Positions 41,390 through 50,955 are shown, numbered from the stretch's first letter. The stretch is DNA of 54,212 nt from Bradyrhizobium genosp. SA-3 (GCF_004212635.1 NZ_PSRT01000052.1:1-54212); one strand, 5' to 3'. Numbers and translations: made by a program. Notes: a model not told the origin generated them from the letters alone.

Positions 41390-42144
41390 ATGAGTGCGTC
41401 CAGCCGCATGAAGATCATCATTCCCTTGGTTTCGGCCATGTCGTTGCTCGCGCTGTCGGCGCAGGCGCAGGAGGCCAGACCGCCGAAGGAGGCAGGCCAA
41501 CTGCCGGCACGGCCGGCCGCAGGCGCGCCGCCCCAGACCAATCAGAACATGCGCAAGGGTCCTTCGCCGCAGCAGGCGACCCGGCCCGCACCGCAGCCCC
41601 ATGCCGGTCCCGGCCCGCGCACCGCCGGCGGTTCGCCATCGGCACGTTATGCGCGCGATCCCGCTCCGGCGCGCGACTGGGGCGGACACGCCTATCGCGG
41701 CAATCTCGCCTGGGAGGGCGGGCGCTGGCGTCACGATGTCCGCAACGGTCGCTCCGGCTGGTGGTGGGACGTTGGCGGCGTCTGGTATTATTATCCGCAG
41801 CGGATGGCGGGCCCGCCGGCCTACATTTCGGAGGACTACATCGACGATGTGCCGGTGGCTATGCCCCACCTCCGGTCGCGTATGCGCCGCCACCCCCGCC
41901 TCCGCCGCCGGCCGATCCCGGCGCGAGCGCACTGGGCGGCGCCATCGTCGGCGGCGTGCTGGGTGGTCTGCTCTCGGGCAACGCAACGGGTGCTGCCGCA
42001 GGCGCGGTTCTCGGCGGGGCGACCGGCGCAATTGCCGGTGCTACGGCGGCATCTCAGCCCGGCTATTACTGGGCGCAGGACACTTGCTATTACCGCTATC
42101 CGAACGGCCAGTACGTGCAGGCCGATCCCCGCGCGTGCTATTGA
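41390..42144 (+). pseudogene. Exported glycine-zipper protein gene with a frameshift
   Basis: The first frame gives a signal peptide (IIIPLVSAMSLLALSAQAQE), a Pro/Gln-rich region (PQTNQNMRKGPSPQQATRPA) and a Trp-rich domain (YRGNLAWEGGRWRHDVRNGR, SGWWWDVGGVWYYYPQRMAG), up to DDVPVA at about 41860. There the sense passes to another frame: GYAPPPVAYAPPPPP, then a glycine zipper (GGAIVGGVLGGLLSGNATGA, AAGAVLGGATGAIAGATAAS) and YYWAQDTCYYRYPNGQYVQA to the stop at 42144. Together they make a ~250-residue envelope protein of a common rhizobial type. A one-base indel in the GTGGCTATGCC region is inferred. A strong terminator follows the second frame. Confidence 0.65.
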
Positions 42145-42170
42145 GCTTTCCAAACTGGATCTGAAGCAGC

Positions 42171-42199
42171 AGAGGCGGGCCGAGGCCCGCCTCTTTTTT
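42171..42199 (+). terminator. Rho-independent terminator of the glycine-zipper gene
   Basis: AGAGGCGGGC and GCCCGCCTCT pair round CGAG.. and run into TTTTTT, 27 bases after the stop. Confidence 0.85.
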
Positions 42200-42288
42200 G
42201 CGCGCCGGCGATGGCTTCAAATTAGCGCTGGCGCTCGTTGCCGCCTCGCGCAAGTCTCAAAAGAAAAATGTCGGGATGATTCGCGGGG

Positions 42289-42390
42289 ATGTGGGACATG
42301 CTGGATGCCATCCAGATCAGCGTGGCGTTGTGGGCCATTATCGTTTGCGGCGGGATCAAACTCTCGCGGATGCTGCCCCATTTGTTCTAG
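42289..42390 (+). CDS. 33-residue hydrophobic small protein
   Basis: ATG 42289 after TCGCGGGG. The product MWDMLDAIQISVALWAIIVC then GGIKLSRMLPHLF is one membrane helix with a basic end. It is below usual annotation limits, but the hydrophobic block is well formed and it is the only frame between the terminator and the convergent gene. No function suggested. Confidence 0.35.
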   Translation: MWDMLDAIQISVALWAIIVCGGIKLSRMLPHLF

Positions 42391-42437
42391 CGCACGACCC
42401 CTGTCGGTCGCTCGCGGCAGGCTCGTCGCCTTGCGCG

Positions 42438-42599
42438 TCAGGACACCAGCCAGTTGAAGAACGCCATCGCGGCCCAGACCAGGCCGCCGATCCAGGCCAG
42501 CATCACGATGGTGATCGTCCCGAGATAGGCGATGCCGAGCAGGTCGGACCTTTGTCGTTGCGTCGGGACGACCACTTCGGCTGCTGCTTTGTGTGTCAT
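42438..42599 (-). CDS. Small single-pass membrane protein
   Basis: 53 residues from ATG 42599. N-terminal polar part MTHKAAAEVVVPTQRQRSDL, then a hydrophobic stretch LGIAYLGTITIVMLAWIGGL with VWAAMAFFNWLVS to the end. The ending, an aromatic-rich helix closing with W, resembles that of the gene at 20078-20371 (AWFAWRFVDWLLF). An upstream ATG at 42683 is in frame but without a site. Function unknown. Confidence 0.6.
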   Translation of the reverse strand: MTHKAAAEVVVPTQRQRSDLLGIAYLGTITIVMLAWIGGLVWAAMAFFNWLVS

Positions 42600-42775
42600 G
42601 ACCTGAACACCACCGTGGAGCGTTGGAGCGCTGTTTAGCGGAGATACCGGGTGCAGGCTGTGACGCAGTTCACAGACCGTCAAACGAGCCTTGGATGCCG
42701 AGGAAAGTACCCCGCAATCATACGGGCGAAATTGCCATGCGCTTGTCCAGATCGGCCGGTTATAGGGTCAGCCTC

Positions 42776-42925
42776 ATGTGCAGCAAGTACGATCCACAGC
42801 ACGAGGCCGAGGCCGCGATGAGGCGGGCCGCAGCGTCCGAAGGCGCTGATCGGCAACGCCTGATCCAGCTGGCCCTGGCCTGGCACCAGCTCGCCCGCGA
42901 TCGGCGTGAGGAGCGGACGGACTAG
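42776..42925 (+). CDS. Small helical hypothetical protein (49 residues)
   Basis: ATG 42776 opens MCSKYDPQHEAEAAMRRAAA, SEGADRQRLIQLALAWHQLA, RDRREERTD. An amphipathic helical protein with the pattern of short rhizobial proteins that end LAxxWxxLAR. The frame is open upstream to 42623, but the conserved-looking part starts here. Function unknown. Confidence 0.5.
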   Translation: MCSKYDPQHEAEAAMRRAAASEGADRQRLIQLALAWHQLARDRREERTD

Positions 42926-42956
42926 CCGCATTGCGGCCGGCAGCGTCTTTCGCGAC

Positions 42957-42993
42957 AAGAAAAACCCCGTGCTCGGGGGACAAGCACGGGGTC
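42957..42993 (-). terminator. Rho-independent terminator, minus strand
   Basis: On the minus strand ACCCCGTGCT and AGCACGGGGT pair round TGTCCCCCG and run into TTTTTC. It most likely ends the transcript of the minus-strand gene at 43167-43460. Confidence 0.7.
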
Positions 42994-43166
42994 CTTCAAA
43001 GCCGACCGGGGCTGGTAGGTCGGCACCACCTTATTTCGCCACATCCAACGTGCCGGTGGTGGTCTCGTTCCACCACGCGCAGAAATTTTCACAGGATTCG
43101 GGCCGCTTCATCCTGAACAGGATCGACCGCAGGATGCTGCGCCGGGAGCGGCGCAGACTGCTGCTG

Positions 43167-43460
43167 TCAAACGCCGCGATCGATGCCTACCGGCTGCGGC
43201 CTGTGCTCGTGACGCTCGATGCATGATTGATACGCGGCCGGACGGCGTGTCTGGTCGCTTCCACGCGCCCAGGCCCGAACGGCGAAGGCCAGTTGATGGT
43301 GACCGACCGCGGCGTTCGTAAGAGAGGCTTGCACCACTTCAAGGCGCTTTGCGATGCCGCCCGGGCTCACATCCACGGCAGCGTCAATCGCCAAAAACGC
43401 CATGGCGGTGGCGGCAACCCCGGATGTGATGGCCATTCTTGTCCAATCGGATGGCGGCAT
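43167..43460 (-). CDS. Hypothetical protein with an N-terminal hydrophobic segment
   Basis: 97 residues from ATG 43460 with GAAGGATATT upstream. MPPSDWTRMAITSGVAATAM and AFLAIDAAVDVSPGG give a probable signal or anchor of about 18 residues; then a helical part (IAKRLEVVQASLTNAAVGHH) and a basic tail. A plus-strand frame overlaps its end (43000-43226) with a Arg-rich sequence; I judge the minus gene more likely because of its ribosome site and downstream terminator. Function unknown. Confidence 0.45.
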   Translation of the reverse strand: MPPSDWTRMAITSGVAATAMAFLAIDAAVDVSPGGIAKRLEVVQASLTNAAVGHHQLAFAVRAWARGSDQTRRPAAYQSCIERHEHRPQPVGIDRGV

Positions 43461-43597
43461 CACAATATCCTTCGACAGCTCTTTTGCATGCCGGATAGGT
43501 AGGACTCTCCGGGCCGCCGGACAGGTCTGCGCACGACTTCTTGAAGTGCGACCAGATCGGAATGAATCGGCGAGGCTCGAAGCGGCTCCATGAACTA

Positions 43598-43620
43598 AGA
43601 AAAAGCCCCCGAAGGGGCTT
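43598..43620 (-). terminator. Rho-independent terminator of the DUF2171 gene
   Basis: On the minus strand AAGCCCC, TTCG, GGGGCTT is followed by TTTTC, seven bases after the stop codon. Confidence 0.85.
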
Positions 43621-43626
43621 ATTGTC

Positions 43627-43854
43627 TTATGCCGCTTCCGTCTTCGGCACGGCGTCGGCATTCACCGACAGTTTGACGAGGTCGCCCTCGACCGCGCCGA
43701 CATATTTCATGTCGATATAGTGATGATGGTCCTTGTGACCCTCGGGGCTGTCCTTCCGGGTCAGCTTGATGCGGTTACCCTCGACGCGGTCGACGGTGCC
43801 GACATGGGCGCCGTCCTTGCCGATGATTTTCATGTGCTCTCTGATATCAGCCAT
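43627..43854 (-). CDS. DUF2171 family protein
   Basis: 75 residues, ATG with AAGGAGGTCATC upstream. MADIREHMKIIGKDGAHVGT, VDRVEGNRIKLTRKDSPEGH, KDHHHYIDMKYVGAVEGDLV: the family pattern of a small PRC-barrel-like beta protein. Usually soluble and linked to stress or envelope adaptation by association only. The His-rich loop KDHHHY is notable. Own promoter region shared with the divergent gene at 43980. Confidence 0.85.
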   Translation of the reverse strand: MADIREHMKIIGKDGAHVGTVDRVEGNRIKLTRKDSPEGHKDHHHYIDMKYVGAVEGDLVKLSVNADAVPKTEAA

Positions 43855-43979
43855 GATGACCTCCTTGCAGGGTCTTTAACTGCGAACAGCGGCCTTCGTT
43901 GCAGACCGCGCGGGCAGATGCTGGACCCAACGCAGGGCCCGGACGTTGACGTTGCAGATGGCACCTGTCCAAGATCCGC

Positions 43980-45263
43980 ATGGAGACGCTTGCAGCCTAT
44001 CTGGAACGAAAGCATCAGGAACTCAGGCTGTTGAATGATTGTCTGAGGAACCGGCTCGATTTGGCACGTCCGCGATCCGTCGACGAGGTCGTCAGGTCCA
44101 AATTCCAGATCACTGCGGCGCTGAGGGCGGAGCATGAGCTGCATGAGTGGAAGGCGACGGAGACGGCCTGGTCGCATACGGCCGAGCCTGCCAGCGGGCC
44201 GTTCGAGTTCAGTTACGACTACCAGCGCGCCGATCTCAGGGTACGCGGTCCTTCGTTCTATGAGCTCGAGTGCGGCTGCACGAGCACGGCGATCTACACC
44301 GCTTCAGGCATGGCCGCGCTCTCCGCCGTGCTCCTTGCCTCGGCGCACACTGTCGACAGTGCTGACATCCTGGTGCTTCCGGGCTCCTACGGCGAGACGC
44401 TGGAGCTGATCCGGAGCTTTGTCCCTCATCTGCAACTCGTGAGCTTGAACCTTCCGCTAGGCGATGGGTTTGCCAAGGCGAATTCTCCGCGCATGCTTCT
44501 GCTGGATTCCTGCTCCTTTGCCGGCGCTTTCGAGGCCGCGCTGCGTAGTGATGGCTCGGGGCTCGATCTCCTGGTTTTCGACACGACCTGTTTCGCCGGC
44601 AGATCGGGTCGCATCAGGCGTGTCCTGCGGTGGGCCCGGCGATACGGAATTCCGCTGGTGCTGGTGCGAAGCCACAACAAACTCGATTCGCTCGGAGCGG
44701 AATATGGCCGGCTCGGCTCTGCGGTTTTCGTGCATGGCGATGAGAACGAGCAGCGGGCGGGGCGACTCGACTGCAAAGGGCTCGCCGCCGAAACGCGTAA
44801 CGCGGTGCGGCTGCTCGGCGGCGCGGCGCTGCCGGCACATTTCCCGCCCTTTGCCGGCAGTGCGACCTATTGGGCTCTGACGAAAAGGCGCGTTGCGGCG
44901 ATCTTGCGCAACGGACGAAGCACGGCCCGATATTTTGCCGCAAAGCTCCCGGCGCTCTCGGCCGAGCTCCATTTCACCCACGGCCTCTACGTGACGCTTC
45001 GGGGCAGGCGCCCGCTCGACGAGGCGCGCGCGCGACAGGCCGCCGAAGACATGAGCAACGAACTGCACGGAGAGGGCTTTCCCATCCGTCACGCCGGCAG
45101 CTTCGGTTTCGACTTCGCCGCGACCGAGTGGTTTCACGATGCGACCACGGACCAGTACAGCGTCCGCGTGGCGATTCCCGACCTTCCGACGGAGCTGTGG
45201 ACCAATCTGGCTGCGGCCATCGCCCAGTGGTGGGTGACGCATCAGGCTGATGTTGGAAGATGA
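43980..45263 (+). CDS. Orphan PLP-dependent (fold-type I-like) protein of unknown function
   Basis: 427 residues. The N-terminal ~75 residues are a charged helix (METLAAYLERKHQELRLLND). The centre matches a fold-type I aminotransferase/lyase layout: IYTASGMAALSAVLLASAHT as cofactor phosphate loop region, LLVFDTTCFAGRSGRIRRVL with Asp201 in the position that contacts the pyridine nitrogen, and LVLVRSHNKLDSLGAEYGRL with Lys234 as likely Schiff base. A C-terminal small domain follows (HFTHGLYVTLRGRRPLDEAR, IRHAGSFGFDFAATEW, VRVAIPDLP). I do not recognise a specific enzyme. It is a single gene next to tRNA-Arg with no metabolic neighbours. The fold assignment is inference from motif spacing. Confidence 0.6.
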   Translation: METLAAYLERKHQELRLLNDCLRNRLDLARPRSVDEVVRSKFQITAALRAEHELHEWKATETAWSHTAEPASGPFEFSYDYQRADLRVRGPSFYELECGCTSTAIYTASGMAALSAVLLASAHTVDSADILVLPGSYGETLELIRSFVPHLQLVSLNLPLGDGFAKANSPRMLLLDSCSFAGAFEAALRSDGSGLDLLVFDTTCFAGRSGRIRRVLRWARRYGIPLVLVRSHNKLDSLGAEYGRLGSAVFVHGDENEQRAGRLDCKGLAAETRNAVRLLGGAALPAHFPPFAGSATYWALTKRRVAAILRNGRSTARYFAAKLPALSAELHFTHGLYVTLRGRRPLDEARARQAAEDMSNELHGEGFPIRHAGSFGFDFAATEWFHDATTDQYSVRVAIPDLPTELWTNLAAAIAQWWVTHQADVGR

Positions 45264-45271
45264 ACGCGACT

Positions 45272-45347
45272 GGCGATCCCGGCAGGACTCGAACCTGCAA
45301 CCCGCGGAGTAGAAATCCGCTACTCTATCCAGTTGAGCTACGGGACC
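45272..45347 (-). tRNA. tRNA-Arg (UCU)
   Basis: Minus-strand cloverleaf of 76 bases: acceptor GGTCCCG with CGGGATC, D arm GCTCAACTGGATAGAGT, anticodon stem GCGGA/TCCGC round TTTCTAC giving TCT, T arm GGTTCGAGTCC, discriminator G and CCA encoded. Confidence 0.93.
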
Positions 45348-45750
45348 GTTTTCAGCCGCCCCGGTCGGGGCTGGCTGTTCATCTACCATGCCCAATATGA
45401 AAAATCTGGCGTTTCGCCAAGTCTGAACCGAACCGTTTTCCTCAGAGCCGCGACAAAGCGGAACGGTGGGGTGTCAGGGTGCCGGGTTGAGCGGCAGTGT
45501 ACTGGACGATGGATCACATCGCCGGGAGCGCTGGCTAGCTTCCGGGACACGGCCACCGGTCGACCGGCCTGGTATTGCTGCGCCATCAGGACGGCGTGCG
45601 CGGCGGTACCTTGATCGGTCTCCTCTGGGCCTGCCTTGTCATGGCGAATGCGACGATTTGCACCTTTGGTTCCATCGCCTTGAGTCCGTCACCTTTCCGC
45701 GCACTTCATTTGCCGCCGCGGCGTTCGTCCGCGATTTCCGGGAGTCCATC
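45348..45750. other. Gap before the alpha-2-macroglobulin gene
   Basis: Frames here (for example a 67-codon minus frame at 45383-45586) lack ribosome sites and protein character. The stretch presumably holds the promoter of the tRNA-Arg gene on the minus strand and of the 45751 gene on the plus strand. No other structure seen. Confidence 0.4.
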
Positions 45751-48700
45751 ATGATCGGTTTGATCCGCGCCGTCACACTCTGCGCCACGCTGGCGCTCGG
45801 CCTTAGCGCAGCACTGGCCGCCGACAAGGCGTTCAAGCGCGATGATCTCGCCGATTCCGCAATCAAGCTGGAGGCCCAGATCAAGAGCGAGGCGGGGCCG
45901 GTCGCCAAGACCAGTGCGACGCTGCGTACCGACGCCGACGCCGCGTTCCGGCGCAACGACTATCGCACCGGCCTCTCGGTGCTCGGGCAGATCGCGGCGA
46001 CCACGCCGGAGGATGCCGGCAACTGGCTGCGGCTCGCCAAGGTCATCTTCCAGATCTCGCCGAAGACGTCGAGCGAGCAGACGTTCCTCTGGGAGCGCGC
46101 CTCGACTGCCGCCTATATCGCTTACCAGCGCGCTGGCAATCCGGGCGAGGAGGCCGACGCGCTCGCCGTGCTCGGCAAGTCAATGGCCGAACGCAAGCTG
46201 TGGCGGCCGGCGCTGGATGCGATGCGGCTGTCGCTTGACATGCGCGAGGTCGCCGAAGTCCGCGGCCAGTATGAGAAGCTGCGCGACGAGCATGGTTTCC
46301 GGCTGCTCGACTATACGGTGGACTCGGATTCGGCGAGCCCGCGCGCTTGCTTCCAGTTCTCGGAGGAATTGGCCAAGCGCACCGACTTCGCGCCGTTCCT
46401 GGCGCTGGCTGGCACCGACAAGCCGGCGCTGTCGGCCGAGGGCAAGCAGCTCTGCGTCGACGGGCTGAAGCACGGCGAGCGCTACAACATCAATCTGCGC
46501 GCCGGCCTGCCATCGGCCGTGAAGGAGGGCCTGCCGAAATCGGCCGAGTTCAACGTCTATGTGCGCGACCGAAAACCCTTCGTGCGCTTCACCAGCCGCG
46601 CCTATGTGCTGCCCAGGACCGGCCAGCGCGGCATTCCCGTGGTCAGCGTCAACACGCCCGCGGTCAGCATCAACGTGTTCCGGATCGGCGACCGCAATCT
46701 GATCAACACGGTCGTTGACAGCGACTTCCAGAAGACGCTGTCGAAATATCAGCTCTCCGATCTGGGCGACGAGCGCGGCGTCAAGGTCTGGTCCGGCGAG
46801 CTTGCGACCGCGATGACACTGAACCAGGACGTCACCACGGCTTTCCCGGTCGACCAGGCGCTCGGCGAGCTCCAGCCCGGTGTGTACGTCATGACCGCTG
46901 CGGCCAAGGGGCCGGGCTCCGACGACGAGTACCAGCTCGCCACGCAATGGTTCATCGTCTCCGATCTCGGCGTGTCGGCCTATTCCGGCAATGACGGCAT
47001 CCACGTCTTCGTCAACTCGCTGGCCTCAACCGATCCGGTCGGCAAGGCCGAGGTGCGCCTGGTTGCCCGCAACAACGAGATCTTGGCCACCCGCAAGACC
47101 GACGACAGCGGCCATGTGCTGTTCGAGGCGGGGCTCGCGCGCGGCGAGGGCGGGCTGTCGCCGGCGCTGCTCACCGTCACCGGCGAGAAGGCCGATTATG
47201 CCTTCCTCAGCCTGAAGACGAGCGCCTTCGACCTGTCCGACCGCGGCGTCTCGGGGCGCGCAGTCCCGGCCGGCGCAGATGCCTTCGTCTATGCCGAGCG
47301 CGGCGTCTATCGCTCCAGCGAGACTGTCTATCTGACGGCGCTGCTGCGCGACGGGCAGGGCAATGCCGTCACCGGCGGGCCGCTGACGCTGGTGATCGAG
47401 CGGCCCGACGGCGTCGAATTCCGCCGCGCCGTGCTGTCCGACCAGGGCGCCGGCGGCCGCACGCTCGCCGTGCCGCTCAACTCGGCCGTCCCGACCGGGA
47501 CCTGGCGGGTGCGCGCCTTCACCGACCCGAAGGGCACATCGGTCGGCGAGACCACCTTCATGGTCGAGGACTACGTCCCCGATCGGATCGAATTCGACTT
47601 GTCTGCCAAGGACAAGCTGATCAAAGCTAATGCTCCAGTGGAGCTGAAGGCGGACGGTCATTTCCTCTATGGTGCGCCGGCCTCGGGCCTCCAGCTCGAA
47701 GGCGACATGCTGGTGGCGCCGGCGAGCCAGCGCCCGGGCTTTGCCGGTCACCAGTTCGGCGTCGACGACGAGGAGACCACCTCGAACGAGCGCACGCCGC
47801 TGGAGAACCTGCCCGAAGCTGACGCCAACGGCGTTGCGACCTTCCCGGTGACGCTGGACAAGCAGCCGGCCTCGACGCGGCCGCAAGAGGCACAGATCTT
47901 CGTCCGCATGGTCGAGACCGGCGGCCGTGCCGTCGAACGCAAGCTCGTGCTGCCGATCGCGCCAGCGACCGCCATGATCGGCGTCAAGCCGCTGTTCGGC
48001 GACAAGAACGTCGCCGAGGGCGACAAGGCCGAGTTCGACGTCGTGTTCGTCTCGCCCGAGGGCAAGACGCTGCCGCGCGACGGCCTGCGCTACGAGCTCC
48101 TGAAGATGGAGTCGCGCTATCAATGGTATCGCCAGAACAATTACTGGGAGTACGAGCCGGTCAAGTCGACGTCGCGCGTTGCCGACGGCGATGTCGTGAT
48201 CGCCGCCGACAAGCCGTCGCGGATTTCGCTGAACCCCCAGCCCGGCCGCTATCGGCTGGATGTGAAATCGAACGACGCCGACGGCCCGGTGACCTCCGTG
48301 CAGTTCGACGTCGGCTGGTATTCCGACGGTAGCGCCGACACGCCGGACCTGTTGGAGACCTCGATCGACAAGCCACATTACGCCTCCGGCGACACCATGA
48401 CGGTGTCCGTCAACGTGCGCAGCGCCGGCAAGCTGACCATCAACGTGCTCGGCGACCGCCTGCTGACGACGCAGACCATCGACGTCAAGGAAGGCACCGC
48501 GCAGGTGAAGCTTCCAATCGGCAAGGACTGGGGCACCGGCGCCTATGTGGTGGCGACGCTGCGCCGTCCGCTCGATGCGGCCGCCCAGCGCATGCCGGGC
48601 CGGGCGATCGGCCTGAAATGGTTCGGCATCGACAAGCAGACCCGCACGCTCCAGGTGCAGCTGACGCCGCCGGCGCTGATCCGGCCGAACTCGACCCTGA

Positions 48701-50955
48701 AGATCCCGGTCAAGCTCGACGGACTCAATCCGGGCGAGGACGCCAAGATCGTCATCGCCGCGGTCGATGTCGGCATCCTCAACCTCACCAATTACAAGCC
48801 GCCGGCGCCGGATGATTACTATCTCGGCCAGCGCCGCCTCAGCGCCGAGATCCGCGATCTCTACGGCCAGCTGATCGACGGCATGTCGGGCACGCGCGGC
48901 CAGATCAAGTCCGGCGGCGATGCCGGTGCGGGCGAACTCCAGGGCTCGCCGCCTACGCAGAAGCCGCTCGCGCTCTACTCGGGCATCGTCACGGTCGCAG
49001 CTGACGGCACCGCCGAAGTGAGCTTCGACATTCCGGAGTTCGCCGGCACCGCGCGCGTGATGGCGGTGGCGTGGACCGCGACCAAGCTCGGCCGCGCCAA
49101 TACGGATGTCGTGATCCGCGATCCCGTGGTGCTGACGACGACCCTGCCGCGCTTCCTGCTCAACGGCGACCGCGGCACGGTCAATCTCGAGATCGACAAT
49201 GTCGAGGGCCAGGCCGGCGACTACGTCATCAACGTGAAGACCGGCGGCCCCCTGAAGATGACGGGTAATCCCGCCACCACGGTCAAGCTCGCCGCCAAGC
49301 AGCGCAACGCGTTCTCGCTCGCCATCGACGCGACCGCGGCGGGGCAGGCGACGCTTGACGTCGACATCAAGGGACCGAACGGCCTTACGCTCGCGCGCCA
49401 CTATGCGCTCGACGTCAAGGCGGCGACGCAGGTCCTGGCACGGCGTTCGATCCGGACGCTTGCGAAGGGTGAGAGCCTGACGCTGACCTCGGACATGTTC
49501 TCCGACCTCGTGCCGGGCACCGGCAGCATCTCGGTTTCGGCGAGCCTGTCGACCGCGCTCGATGCTGCGACGATCCTGAAAGCGCTCGACCGCTATCCCT
49601 ATGGCTGCTCGGAGCAGATCACGAGCCGCGCGATGCCGCTGCTCTACGTCAACGATCTCGCCGCTGGCGCACATCTCGCCATGGACACCGAGGTTGACCA
49701 GCGCATCCGCGACGCGATCGAGCGGCTCTTGGCGCGGCAGGGCTCCAACGGCTCGTTCGGCCTGTGGTCGGCGGGCGGCGATGATGTCTGGCTCGACGCC
49801 TATGTGACGGACTTCCTGACCCGCGCCCGCGAAAAGGGCTTTGCGGTGCCGGACGTGCTGTTCAAGAACGCGCTCGACCGCATCCGCAACTCCGTCGTCA
49901 ATGCCAACGAGCCGGAGAAGGACGGCGGCCGCGAGCTCGCCTACGGCCTCTACGTGCTCGCACGCAATGGCGCGGCTCCCATCGGCGATCTCCGCTATCT
50001 CGCCGATACCAAGCTGAGCAACCTCGCAACGCCGATTGCGAAGTCGCAGCTTGCGGCGGCGCTGGCACTGGTCGGCGACCGCAACCGTGCGGAACGCGTC
50101 TATAGCGCGGCCCTCGACAGTCTCGCACCAAAACCGGTGCTGGAGTTCGGCCGCACCGACTATGGCTCGCAGCTCCGTGATGCCGCGGCGCTGGTGTCGC
50201 TCGCGAGTGAAGGCAACGCGCCGAAGGCAACGCTGACGCAGGCGGTATCGCGGGTCGAGACCGCGCGCGGGCTGACGCCCTACACCTCCACGCAGGAGAA
50301 TGCGTGGCTGGTGCTGGCGGCCCGGGCGCTGGCCAAGGAGAACTTGTCCATGGAGGTGGACGGCCAGCCGGTCAAGACCGCGCTCTATCGCAGCTACAAG
50401 GCCGCGACGCTGGAGGGCAAGCCGCTGACGATCACCAACACCGGCGATGCGCCGGTGCAGGCGGTGGTCTCGGTGTCGGGCTCGCCGGTCACGCCGGAGC
50501 CGGCGGCGTCGAACGGCTTCAAGATCGAGCGCAATTACTTCACGCTCGACGGCAAGCCCGCCGACATCAGCAAGGTCAAGCAGAACCAGCGGTTTGCGGT
50601 GGTGCTGAAGATCACCGAGGCGAAGCCCGAATACGGCCACATCATGGTGTCGGACTATCTGCCGGCGGGCCTCGAGATCGACAATCCGAAGCTGGTCTCG
50701 TCCGGCGACAGCGGCACGCTGGACTGGATCGAGGACGGCGAGGAGCCTGAAGACACCGAATTCCGTGACGACCGGTTCACCGCGGCGGTCGACCGGGCCT
50801 CGGATTCCAAATCGGTCTTCACCGTCGCCTATGTCGTGCGTGCGGTCTCGCCCGGCAAATACGTGCTGCCGCAGGCCTATGTCGAGGACATGTATAATCC
50901 CTCGCGCTACGGCCGCACCGGGACGGGAACCGTCGAGGTGCGGGCGGCGAAGTGA
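45751..50955 (+). CDS. Bacterial alpha-2-macroglobulin family protein (YfhM-like)
   Basis: 1734 residues from ATG 45751 with CGGGAG upstream; the frame extends further but a signal peptide starts here (IGLIRAVTLCATLALGLSAA LAA). An N-terminal ~150-residue helical domain is followed by serial macroglobulin beta domains (FVYAERGVYRSSETVYLTAL, KPHYASGDTMTVSVNVRSAG), the A2M segment TARVMAVAWTATKLGRANTD, and the thioester motif YGCSEQ with Cys1286. Helical toroid (ARQGSNGSFGLWSAGGDDVW LDAYVTDFL) and receptor-like C-terminal domain follow. It should trap proteases in the periplasm to protect a damaged envelope. No lipobox Cys, unlike E. coli YfhM. Paired with PBP1C downstream, as in many bacteria. 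Confidence 0.92.
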   Translation: MIGLIRAVTLCATLALGLSAALAADKAFKRDDLADSAIKLEAQIKSEAGPVAKTSATLRTDADAAFRRNDYRTGLSVLGQIAATTPEDAGNWLRLAKVIFQISPKTSSEQTFLWERASTAAYIAYQRAGNPGEEADALAVLGKSMAERKLWRPALDAMRLSLDMREVAEVRGQYEKLRDEHGFRLLDYTVDSDSASPRACFQFSEELAKRTDFAPFLALAGTDKPALSAEGKQLCVDGLKHGERYNINLRAGLPSAVKEGLPKSAEFNVYVRDRKPFVRFTSRAYVLPRTGQRGIPVVSVNTPAVSINVFRIGDRNLINTVVDSDFQKTLSKYQLSDLGDERGVKVWSGELATAMTLNQDVTTAFPVDQALGELQPGVYVMTAAAKGPGSDDEYQLATQWFIVSDLGVSAYSGNDGIHVFVNSLASTDPVGKAEVRLVARNNEILATRKTDDSGHVLFEAGLARGEGGLSPALLTVTGEKADYAFLSLKTSAFDLSDRGVSGRAVPAGADAFVYAERGVYRSSETVYLTALLRDGQGNAVTGGPLTLVIERPDGVEFRRAVLSDQGAGGRTLAVPLNSAVPTGTWRVRAFTDPKGTSVGETTFMVEDYVPDRIEFDLSAKDKLIKANAPVELKADGHFLYGAPASGLQLEGDMLVAPASQRPGFAGHQFGVDDEETTSNERTPLENLPEADANGVATFPVTLDKQPASTRPQEAQIFVRMVETGGRAVERKLVLPIAPATAMIGVKPLFGDKNVAEGDKAEFDVVFVSPEGKTLPRDGLRYELLKMESRYQWYRQNNYWEYEPVKSTSRVADGDVVIAADKPSRISLNPQPGRYRLDVKSNDADGPVTSVQFDVGWYSDGSADTPDLLETSIDKPHYASGDTMTVSVNVRSAGKLTINVLGDRLLTTQTIDVKEGTAQVKLPIGKDWGTGAYVVATLRRPLDAAAQRMPGRAIGLKWFGIDKQTRTLQVQLTPPALIRPNSTLKIPVKLDGLNPGEDAKIVIAAVDVGILNLTNYKPPAPDDYYLGQRRLSAEIRDLYGQLIDGMSGTRGQIKSGGDAGAGELQGSPPTQKPLALYSGIVTVAADGTAEVSFDIPEFAGTARVMAVAWTATKLGRANTDVVIRDPVVLTTTLPRFLLNGDRGTVNLEIDNVEGQAGDYVINVKTGGPLKMTGNPATTVKLAAKQRNAFSLAIDATAAGQATLDVDIKGPNGLTLARHYALDVKAATQVLARRSIRTLAKGESLTLTSDMFSDLVPGTGSISVSASLSTALDAATILKALDRYPYGCSEQITSRAMPLLYVNDLAAGAHLAMDTEVDQRIRDAIERLLARQGSNGSFGLWSAGGDDVWLDAYVTDFLTRAREKGFAVPDVLFKNALDRIRNSVVNANEPEKDGGRELAYGLYVLARNGAAPIGDLRYLADTKLSNLATPIAKSQLAAALALVGDRNRAERVYSAALDSLAPKPVLEFGRTDYGSQLRDAAALVSLASEGNAPKATLTQAVSRVETARGLTPYTSTQENAWLVLAARALAKENLSMEVDGQPVKTALYRSYKAATLEGKPLTITNTGDAPVQAVVSVSGSPVTPEPAASNGFKIERNYFTLDGKPADISKVKQNQRFAVVLKITEAKPEYGHIMVSDYLPAGLEIDNPKLVSSGDSGTLDWIEDGEEPEDTEFRDDRFTAAVDRASDSKSVFTVAYVVRAVSPGKYVLPQAYVEDMYNPSRYGRTGTGTVEVRAAK

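Noticed and set aside
43000..43226. A plus-strand Arg-rich small protein ending RLRPVLVTLDA
   Set aside because: Its frame runs across the minus-strand terminator at 42957-42993 and no ribosome site precedes a sensible start; kept only as a remark under the 43167 gene.
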